Source: Paenibacillus harenae (GTDB lineage: Bacteria; Bacillota; Bacilli; Paenibacillales; Paenibacillaceae). Taken from it: DNA of 64,000 bases. The stretch spans positions 372,001 through 436,000 of the forward strand of contig NZ_JAUSST010000002.1 of the NCBI RefSeq assembly GCF_030812415.1, in the 5' to 3' direction. Positions 25,134 to 31,768 of this stretch are shown here, piece after piece (position 1 is the first letter of the stretch; each line of letters opens with the position of its first letter). The notes under the pieces were generated by a model. The model was given only the letters and a program-made list of their open reading frames with translations, ran no database searches and was not told where the DNA came from. The translations under genes and the position numbers were made by a program.

Positions 25134-27071
25134 TCACGTTTTCGAAAGCTTCCAATTGAAGTTGTTCAAGTAGCTCTTCTTCTCCTCGAGCTGCTCGTCG
25201 GACGTCTGCTTGTTCCAGTCGTCAGGCTCAAGCAGCATGCCATCGCTCTTCAGCTTCTTGAGATGCGCCTTCAGTGAGCTAAGCCTCGTCAGCAAGGCCT
25301 TCACTTCCGCCGCTGACAGCAGGTCCGCAACGAGGAAGACGAGGTCGTCGTCCTGCAGCGCGATGATGCGCTCCGCCAAGTCCTTGTCGACGAACCGGCT
25401 GAGGCCCGGATATTCCTGGACTCCCTTGTGAACATCGGTGCGTTCTCCGAACGACATATCGTTATCGATGCCGGTAACGCCAAGAACGTTGCCGCTATCG
25501 TCCGTCTGGACGAAGAAGTTGCCCGTGTGGCGGTCGACCTGCATCGACAGCGCGTCCATGAGCTGCAACCGCGATAAGCTTCGCTGAAGCACGGGATCAG
25601 CGAAGTCGATTGTCGTTGTCTCGAACTTGCCCGCTTGCTGCCCCTTGGCCTTCTCCATGAAAGAACCGGATTTGACAGAGCCGCCGCTCTCGTGGAGAGC
25701 GAACTCCGCATGGGCGATAACGCCAGCGCCCAGCCACTTGTCAAGCCGCGAAGCCGCGACGTTGCGCGCCGCCATATGCGCATCGTTCGGATTGATGTTC
25801 GCTTTGTCGGTCGCAACCCAGTGCTCGGTGTCGGCGGAACGCTTCTCCGCTTCCGTTGCGTCCTGGATCTCGCTGCCTTCTACGATTTTCTGCTTGTCGC
25901 TTTTGAATACGCCTTCGCGATCGCCGAGATTGACGAAGTCGACGGAATTAAGGGCACCGCTGCCGCTTTCGCCGGTTTTGTTAATGTCGTTGATCGTAGT
26001 CGGCTCCATGCCGCGCAGGCTGGTCATGACGATAAACCATTTTGGCGGGAGAGAGGGAGGGGAGTCGACGTAATTCTGCGCTTTCAGCAGCACAAGCGCT
26101 CGTTCTCGCTTCAACCGCTCGAGGAATTGCACCATCGACTCCTGCTTTTCGCCCTCCTCCTTGCTCTGAATATATTGAAGCGCGGACTGCTCGACGCTTC
26201 CGTACAGCGACTTAAGAACGACCATCTGTTTCTTGATCTCGTCCGGCGTCCTGCCTACGTCCGTTTTGTCCACATAGTTATTGAACTTGTCGAGCAGGGA
26301 GAGGAAGGACTTCACCCGCGTGCTGTTCTTAATGAACAGGAAATTCGATTTCGGATCCAGCTCCTTTTCCATCTGCTTGCGGGTTGGCAGGCGTTGGATT
26401 GGAGCCTTCGAATTAGCGTTTCCCGCTTTGGAGGCAGGGGCAGCGGCAGCAGGATCGGCTGAACGCTGAACCGGACCGTTCGCCGCGGCGGTACGTCTGC
26501 CCATGCTCTCCGCCTCGCGCTCAAGCTTCGGATCGTCGTTAACGGGCAAGCCGCCTATTTCCGTCGTAGGCTTCACTCTGCCTGCGCGCTGCTGCACGAT
26601 ATGGGTCATTTCGTGACCGATCAGCTCCTGCCCTTGCGGCGATTCGGGATTATATTGTCCCGGCGCGAAGTGGATGTCATTGCCTTGCGTATAAGCAAGG
26701 GCGCCTACATCCGCGGCCGCAGAGGAATTGGGGTGAATGTTGACGGTGGAAGCGTCGACTTTGAACGCGGCTTGTATTTTGTCAGCTAAAGGCAACGGCA
26801 GCTGGTTACGGCCTGCACCTCCGGAGGAAGCGGAGGAGGCGCCGCCTTGAGCCGGGCTTACATCGCTGCCGCTCGCTTTCCGCTGGACGGCTTGTCCGCG
26901 ATGCATTTGCAGCGCGGCCTGATTGCCGGCAGTTTGCTGGAATTGAAGCAGCTGCTGAGAGGGCGATAGGGGAGCTTGGCTTACGGTGCTCCCAGCCGCC
27001 TGAATATCGTTGGATTTTGAAGCGGCCTGCTTGTTCGCAGCCTTCTGATGGTGCTCGAAAGACATAGGCAT
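25134..27071 (-). CDS. DUF4157 protein fused to a kinase-like C-terminal domain
   Basis: A 645-residue protein without signal peptide. Residues 1-85 are Gln/Ala/Ser-rich and disordered-looking. About 88-190 is a DUF4157 (eCIS core) metalloprotease-like domain with HEMTH at 153-157 and the typical LPLPLADKIQAAF and GNDIHFAPG blocks. A linker with VQR/IQR motifs (about 190-235) and a helical segment follow. The last part has features of a PI3/4-kinase- or protein-kinase-like fold: GVFKSD (Lys390), DRHTGN (513-518) and IDND (535-538), matching catalytic loop and metal-binding Asp. DUF4157 marks effectors of extracellular contractile injection systems, but no such apparatus is in the window. Start codon 27071 or 27065. 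Terminator not identified. Confidence 0.82.
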   Translation of the reverse strand: MPMSFEHHQKAANKQAASKSNDIQAAGSTVSQAPLSPSQQLLQFQQTAGNQAALQMHRGQAVQRKASGSDVSPAQGGASSASSGGAGRNQLPLPLADKIQAAFKVDASTVNIHPNSSAAADVGALAYTQGNDIHFAPGQYNPESPQGQELIGHEMTHIVQQRAGRVKPTTEIGGLPVNDDPKLEREAESMGRRTAAANGPVQRSADPAAAAPASKAGNANSKAPIQRLPTRKQMEKELDPKSNFLFIKNSTRVKSFLSLLDKFNNYVDKTDVGRTPDEIKKQMVVLKSLYGSVEQSALQYIQSKEEGEKQESMVQFLERLKRERALVLLKAQNYVDSPPSLPPKWFIVMTSLRGMEPTTINDINKTGESGSGALNSVDFVNLGDREGVFKSDKQKIVEGSEIQDATEAEKRSADTEHWVATDKANINPNDAHMAARNVAASRLDKWLGAGVIAHAEFALHESGGSVKSGSFMEKAKGQQAGKFETTTIDFADPVLQRSLSRLQLMDALSMQVDRHTGNFFVQTDDSGNVLGVTGIDNDMSFGERTDVHKGVQEYPGLSRFVDKDLAERIIALQDDDLVFLVADLLSAAEVKALLTRLSSLKAHLKKLKSDGMLLEPDDWNKQTSDEQLEEKKSYLNNFNWKLSKT

Positions 27072-27298
27072 ACCTCTCTCCGGATCGGAATACGGCCCTA
27101 GGGCGATGAATGACGAATCATGTCGTTTTGTCGATTACGTATATTGTAATACAATTATTGGCACGAGAGAACATGCAATTTGATCGTAATGAGCCTTTAG
27201 GAAGGAAAGATTACGCTGAGGACGCAAAGAAATAGCGAGGACAATCTCCGCATTTGTCACGGGCTGCATAGTATGGCTTAGGAAAGAGAAAGCCTATT

Positions 27299-27418
27299 AT
27301 GACGCAGAAGGGAAGCGGAGCTGTGAGTAGGCGACAGTTGATGATTATTTCTTTTATCGTTTACGGCTGTCTGGTTGTGGCAGGGGTTGTAAGCGCCGTT
27401 ATTCATTATACGAAATAA
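27299..27418 (+). CDS. Small membrane protein, 39 residues
   Basis: MTQKGSGAVSRRQLMIISFI opens a 39-residue product with a basic N terminus and one strong membrane helix (MIISFIVYGCLVVAGVVSAVI). AGGAAAGAG lies upstream of the ATG; a GTG at 27323 after GGGAAGCGGAG is an alternative start. A strong terminator begins seven bases after the stop codon. No family is recognised. The layout (ribosome site, hydrophobic helix, stop, terminator) supports a real gene. Confidence 0.5.
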   Translation: MTQKGSGAVSRRQLMIISFIVYGCLVVAGVVSAVIHYTK

Positions 27419-27424
27419 TAAGGG

Positions 27425-27459
27425 AAAGCCGAGCCTGCTTAACTAGCGGGCTCGGCTTT
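27425..27459. terminator. Bidirectional terminator
   Basis: AAAGCCGAGCCTGC (27425-27438) pairs with GCGGGCTCGGCTTT (27446-27459) around a seven-base loop. It lies between the small membrane protein gene and the convergent araC-type gene and can serve both. Confidence 0.8.
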
Positions 27460-27461
27460 GC

Positions 27462-28331
27462 TCATGGTTGGTTTAATTTCGTTTTGCGGTATTCTTTCGG
27501 CACGACGCCTTTCTTCTCATGAAAGATACGCGAAAACGTTTTGTAGGAGCCGTAACCGACCTCAAGCGCAATCTCGGACACGCTCATCTCCGTCGAAACG
27601 AGCAGGCTGCATGCGTGGCGCAGCCGCAGGTCGTGCAAAAAATGGACGAACGTCTGGCCGGTCGTTTGCTTAATGACCTCGCTAATGCGTGAAATGCTCA
27701 TCGAGAATTTGGCAGACAGGTCGGCAAGCGACAGATCCTCATGGTAATGGAGATGAATATGGTGGATGATCGGCCATACGGCGTTGCTTCTCTTGCTGGC
27801 CGGTTGTGCATCCTCGGGAATAGGTGCGGCCTTGCGCCGCTCGCGGTCGAAGTGGATCAGTATTTCCTTTAGCTTCAATTGAAGCAGCGTCAGTCGCCAT
27901 GGCTTCGAGCTCCGGTATTCTGCGTACATCTCCTCAATGAGCGAGGCCATCTTCCCGTTTGCTTGCCCGTCAAGCTGAACGAAGGACGGAAGCGTGAGCT
28001 GCTCGATGAAATCGATAAGCGATTCGTCCCGACCGGGCCCCATAAGCAAGTCCATGCTGAAGTTGCAATTGTACAGGACAAGCGTGCTGCCTTGCTCGGT
28101 GAACAGCTCATGCACCTGATAGGGGAGGACGAAGGTAAACGTACCGGGCTTCATGATATGAGTCACATCGTTGATCGCTTCCGCGCCGACGCCGTCAACA
28201 ACGAATGAGAATTCCAAAAAATCATGCCGGTGAGGGCGGAAGCCGCTATTAAGCCGGTTCAAGCTAATATGCAGCGGCGAAGAGGTGTCCATATTTGGAT
28301 ACGTTTTCAAATAATCGGGAAAATAGGTCAT
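27462..28331 (-). CDS. AraC-family transcriptional regulator with cupin sensor
   Basis: A 289-residue regulator. The N-terminal part (about 18-150) is a cupin-type sugar-sensing domain (HRHDFLEFSFVVDGVG). The C-terminal ~100 residues hold the two helix-turn-helices (LSLADLSAKFSMSISRISEVIKQTTG and VSEIALEVGYGSYKTFSRIF). It is divergent from an oxidoreductase/isomerase operon 157 bases away and probably controls it. A dyad at 28370-28389 in the shared intergenic region is a candidate binding site. Confidence 0.9.
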   Translation of the reverse strand: MTYFPDYLKTYPNMDTSSPLHISLNRLNSGFRPHRHDFLEFSFVVDGVGAEAINDVTHIMKPGTFTFVLPYQVHELFTEQGSTLVLYNCNFSMDLLMGPGRDESLIDFIEQLTLPSFVQLDGQANGKMASLIEEMYAEYRSSKPWRLTLLQLKLKEILIHFDRERRKAAPIPEDAQPASKRSNAVWPIIHHIHLHYHEDLSLADLSAKFSMSISRISEVIKQTTGQTFVHFLHDLRLRHACSLLVSTEMSVSEIALEVGYGSYKTFSRIFHEKKGVVPKEYRKTKLNQP

Positions 28332-28369
28332 CTTCTAGGGCTACCTCCGAAAAACTGAGACTTTTATCG

Positions 28370-28389
28370 AAGAAAGAGCACGCTTTCTT
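28370..28389. promoter_or_regulatory. Inverted repeat in the divergent promoter region
   Basis: AAGAAAG (28370-28376) and CTTTCTT (28383-28389) are perfect arms six bases apart. The centre AGCACGCT also weakly resembles a catabolite-response element. It lies between the divergent araC-type and oxidoreductase genes. Confidence 0.35.
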
Positions 28390-28488
28390 TATTCTTTTAT
28401 ACTACCATAAATGAGGTAAGCTGACTTGGGTTAGCTTCCGCAGAACAAATAACGATGGATTATTATACATTTGGGAGGACTTTATACG

Positions 28489-29568
28489 ATGGCAAGCGAC
28501 AATAAAATTAGAATCGGCATCATTGGCGCAGGCAATATCGGCCGGGTGCATGCGGCGGAATTCTCTAACCTGGCGGACCAATGCGAGATTACGGCGATTA
28601 CGGATGCCTATTTGCCTTTGGCGCAAGAGAGGGCGAAGGAATTCGGCATAACGAACGTAGCTGCTTCTCCCGAGGAGCTGATTGCGCGTTCGGACGTGGA
28701 CGCGGTTATCGTTGGCGTACCGAATCAATTCCATGCTCCGCTTGCGATTCAAGCGCTTGCGGCAGACAAGCATGTTCTCCTCGAGAAGCCGATGGGGATT
28801 AACAGCGACGCTGCCCGACAAATTTTGAAAGCGAGCCAGGCATCCGACAAGGTTGTCATGGTCGGTCACCAAATGCGTTGGGAATCGGTTCCGATGCAAA
28901 TCAAGGAACAGGTCGAGCGCGGTGAGCTAGGCAAAATTTATACGGCGAAGACGGGCTGGTTCCGTCGCAAAGGCATTCCGGGCTGGGGCACTTGGTTTAC
29001 GAAAATGAACGAGGCAGGGGGCGGCCCGCTGATCGACATCGGCGTCCATATGCTAGACCTCGCGCTCTATTTGATGGGCAATCCGAAGCCGGTATCGGTG
29101 TACGGCGCAACGTATGCGGAGTTTGGTCCGAAGCGCAAAGGCATCGGAACATGGGGCAAGCCGAACTGGGACGGCACGTACGATGTGGAAGACTTGGCAA
29201 CGGCGCTTATCAAGATGGAAGACGGCAGCACGCTGTCGCTTGAAGTGAGCTGGGCGGTCCATATGGATACCGACAATACGCCGTTTGTTCATTTGATGGG
29301 CTCCGAGGGCGGCGCAAGCTATCGCGGAGGGAATGGCAAGCTGTTAACCGAGAAGTTCGATCGCCCGATCGAGACGGCACTGACCAAAGCGGACAACGAC
29401 GAAGGCGAGAGACGACGTCTCAGCCGCCATTTCCTCGAATGTATCCGCGATGGCAAGCAGCCGATCACGTCGGCGCTTACGGGCTACACGAACAACTTGA
29501 TACTGGATGCGATTTACGAGTCGTCCCGCACGGGCAACGAAGTGAAGCTGAACTGGGATATTAAATAG
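28489..29568 (+). CDS. Gfo/Idh/MocA-family oxidoreductase
   Basis: A 359-residue NAD(P)-dependent sugar or polyol dehydrogenase. The Rossmann motif GIIGAGNIGRVHA is at the N terminus and the EKPMG motif near residue 96 carries the conserved Lys. The second half is the alpha/beta domain with DIGVHMLDLALYLMG containing the catalytic His. The ATG at 28489 has GGGAGG at 28473-28478; an in-frame TTG at 28471 overlaps this site. The isomerase gene follows after 17 bases. Inositol, or another cyclic polyol or sugar, is a plausible substrate but not shown. Confidence 0.92.
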   Translation: MASDNKIRIGIIGAGNIGRVHAAEFSNLADQCEITAITDAYLPLAQERAKEFGITNVAASPEELIARSDVDAVIVGVPNQFHAPLAIQALAADKHVLLEKPMGINSDAARQILKASQASDKVVMVGHQMRWESVPMQIKEQVERGELGKIYTAKTGWFRRKGIPGWGTWFTKMNEAGGGPLIDIGVHMLDLALYLMGNPKPVSVYGATYAEFGPKRKGIGTWGKPNWDGTYDVEDLATALIKMEDGSTLSLEVSWAVHMDTDNTPFVHLMGSEGGASYRGGNGKLLTEKFDRPIETALTKADNDEGERRRLSRHFLECIRDGKQPITSALTGYTNNLILDAIYESSRTGNEVKLNWDIK

Positions 29569-29585
29569 AAGGAGGCAGTTGCGAA

Positions 29586-30425
29586 ATGCTAAGAGGACTA
29601 TCAGGCGCAGGTCTAGGCAAGCTGGACAGCGACGAGCAGTTTATTGAGCTTGCGGCAAAATACGGCTTTCAAGCCGTCGATCTCGATGCGCGTGGCCTGA
29701 TCGAGCGCCATGGACTAGAAGGGGCGCGCGAATTGCTCGCGTCTAACGGAGTCGTGATCGGCTCGATCGGGCTTCCTGTGGAATGGCGCGGTTCGGAGGA
29801 GATGTTCCGTGAAGGCTTGAAGGAACTGGCTTCCGCGGCAGCAGCAGCGGCATCGCTTGGCTGCACGAGCTGCTGTACGTATATTTTGCCTTCTACGGAT
29901 TTGCCGGCTGCGCACTTCATGGCATTGGCAACTCGCCGCTTGCGCACCTGCGCGCAAGTGCTTGGAGCATACGGCATCCGTCTAGGCCTTGAGTTCGTAG
30001 GCCCGCACCACTTGCGCACGCGCTGGGCGAATCCGTTCATATGGACGCTGCAAGAAACGCTCGATTGGATCGATGCGATCGGCGAGAGCAATGTCGGCTT
30101 GCTGTTCGACGCGTACCACTGGTACACGAACGAGCTTGGCCCGTCGGATATTGAAGCGCTGCGTCCGGAGCAGATCGTTCATGTTCATATCAACGACGCG
30201 CCTAACGTACCGGTCGCGGAAGCGCTCGACAACGGCAGGGTATATCCGGGCGAAGGCGTTATCGACTTGGCCGGCTTTCTTAGCTCGCTTCACAAGATCG
30301 GCTACAAGGGCCCGGTCGTGCAAGAAATACTGAGCGCGGAAGCGCCGCAAGGCACGGCAGACAGCCTCGCCGAGCGCTCCAAAGCCGGCTTCGACAAAGT
30401 GTACGCAGCCGCTGGGTTGCAATAG
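29586..30425 (+). CDS. Sugar phosphate isomerase/epimerase (xylose isomerase-like TIM barrel)
   Basis: A 279-residue member of the IolE/IolI/xylose isomerase-like family. Metal ligands are probably the Glu of RLGLEFVGPHH, the Asp and His of LLFDAYHWY, the His of QIVHVHINDAP and the Glu of PVVQEILS. It forms a two-gene operon with the Gfo/Idh/MocA oxidoreductase, a common pair for catabolism of uncommon sugars or polyols. GGAGG lies before the ATG. A strong terminator follows. Confidence 0.9.
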   Translation: MLRGLSGAGLGKLDSDEQFIELAAKYGFQAVDLDARGLIERHGLEGARELLASNGVVIGSIGLPVEWRGSEEMFREGLKELASAAAAAASLGCTSCCTYILPSTDLPAAHFMALATRRLRTCAQVLGAYGIRLGLEFVGPHHLRTRWANPFIWTLQETLDWIDAIGESNVGLLFDAYHWYTNELGPSDIEALRPEQIVHVHINDAPNVPVAEALDNGRVYPGEGVIDLAGFLSSLHKIGYKGPVVQEILSAEAPQGTADSLAERSKAGFDKVYAAAGLQ

Positions 30426-30433
30426 AAAATACG

Positions 30434-30475
30434 GAAGCCATCGATTCCTGTAAGGAGTCGATGGCTTCTTTTTCT
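30434..30475 (+). terminator. Terminator of the oxidoreductase/isomerase operon
   Basis: GAAGCCATCGA (30434-30444) and TCGATGGCTTC (30458-30468) are perfect arms, followed by TTTTTC. Confidence 0.88.
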
Positions 30476-30546
30476 TGAGCTGCTCCAATTTATTTAGAGG
30501 GACTAACTACCGTTAAATTCATGAAAATAAAGGTGTTAGATGGAAT

Positions 30547-30682
30547 AGCGGGAATTTCTCCCGCTCATATATGGATCAATTGAAGGAACGGATGAATATG
30601 CTCGAAAATAACTGGAGCTTATCCCGTTATTATTTGGATCGAAGGATATTTGCAGAATATAGAAGGAGATTTTCCAGTTAAT
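30547..30682. repeat. Cluster of three short palindromic units (second repeat family)
   Basis: Unit 1 (30547-30565) is AGCGGGA-N5-TCCCGCT, a perfect dyad. Unit 2 (30607-30631) is an imperfect dyad with AATAACTGGA against TCCCGTTATT. Unit 3 (30665-30682) is GGAGATTTTCCAGTTAAT. They share a GGA-N5-TCC centre flanked by AGC/AAC or GTT/GCT. No open reading frame with a known product is present. Confidence 0.5.
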
Positions 30683-30846
30683 ACGGGATTGTCCTTGGGA
30701 TGCACTTCGACGTTTTATCATGAAGCCATTCTTTGGCAAACCTAGGGGCACTTTGATCAATGTGGAAATTTAATCCAATTTCCTGTTTGTCCGCAAGCTC
30801 ATTGATGATCGACCGAAAAGGCGGCCGGCAACAGGTTGAATTTATG

Positions 30847-31034
30847 CATGTTGGATTTCAGCAGGATAGAATACCCCTAGAAAGCACTATTCGCTGCTAT
30901 ATTGGATTCTCGCATCAACTTTGCTTCGGAGATGCCACATGAAGGCCCTCCCGCGGAAAGTTAGCGCTGAAATCCAACATAGGTTAAAAAAACACCGTTC
31001 GACTGGACAAAGTTAATGCAGAGATCCAATATAG
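30847..31034. repeat. Four-arm palindromic intergenic repeat, copy B
   Basis: The same arm order as copy A at 15143-15331: forward arms near 30847-30869 (partial, ending GCAGGATAG) and 30897-30922 (CTATATTGGATTCTCGC...), inverted arms at 30957-30982 (ending CCAACATAG) and 31009-31033 (ending CCAATATAG). Distances between arms agree with copy A to within one base, while the sequences between them differ. The gap 30476-31107 contains only the two repeat clusters; nothing else was recognised. Confidence 0.8.
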
Positions 31035-31107
31035 GCGCCTGTCGCAATATGCAACCGACCATTAGATTCGGTTGTCGCTGATCGAGACAGCGCCTTGTTG
31101 CTTTTCG

Positions 31108-31521
31108 CTAACCGTTAAATGCATGAACGAGCTTCGCCTTCGTTAGCGCTAGACGCTTCTCCGCGCCATGCGCCCGCAAAGGCTTGCTCCAAGAGAATCC
31201 GTCTCCTATGTATCTCGGAATGAGATGCATATGATAGTGAGCGAGGTCGTTGAACGCCCCGCCATTCTGGCAGATTGTGATGCCATCGGGCCGGAACGCA
31301 TTTTTCAACGCGACGGAAATACGTCTCGACGCATCCATAACGGCATAAGCGGTATCGGTGTCGAGATCTTCCGCGTCGAGGTAATGCCTCTTGGGCAGAA
31401 TGAGGGCATGTCCCTCGTTGAATGGCGCGATATCAAGCACGCAGGCGACGAATTCGTTCTCATAGACGACATTTACATCCGGTTCGGTACCGTTAGCGAT
31501 TCTGCAGCCTAAGCATTCCAT
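31108..31521 (-). CDS. HIT-family protein (nucleotide hydrolase/transferase)
   Basis: A histidine-triad protein of about 137 residues, cytoplasmic, acting on nucleotide phosphoramidates or dinucleoside polyphosphates. The triad HYHMH is followed by LIPR, and GHALILPKRH is the conserved substrate loop. Two N-terminal Cys (ECLGC) could bind zinc with the first conserved His. The start at 31521 (MECLGCRI) follows GGGAG; a longer in-frame ATG at 31542 lacks a good ribosome site. The gene is solitary. Confidence 0.9.
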   Translation of the reverse strand: MECLGCRIANGTEPDVNVVYENEFVACVLDIAPFNEGHALILPKRHYLDAEDLDTDTAYAVMDASRRISVALKNAFRPDGITICQNGGAFNDLAHYHMHLIPRYIGDGFSWSKPLRAHGAEKRLALTKAKLVHAFNG

Positions 31522-31768
31522 TCCATAACCGCTCCCATCCATTCGCTAATGTTCTTTTTCATTTTCAAACAAGAATCCGACTGTAATTGCAGACTTGCGA
31601 TGCTATGATGTGAAGAAGGCGTAATGATATAGAATGGTAGCATGGCGCAACGCTAATTTCTATATGATTTTTCGTGAGATCTTGCGGGTGTTGCGGCAGA
31701 TGCATTGTAGCTATGATGAATTATAACCTTCTTTCACGTTGATGAAAGCGGTAACAGGAGCGAAGCTA

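Noticed and set aside
30536..30760. A 74-codon minus-strand frame
   Set aside because: It spans the palindromic repeat cluster, lacks a ribosome site and has no recognisable product.
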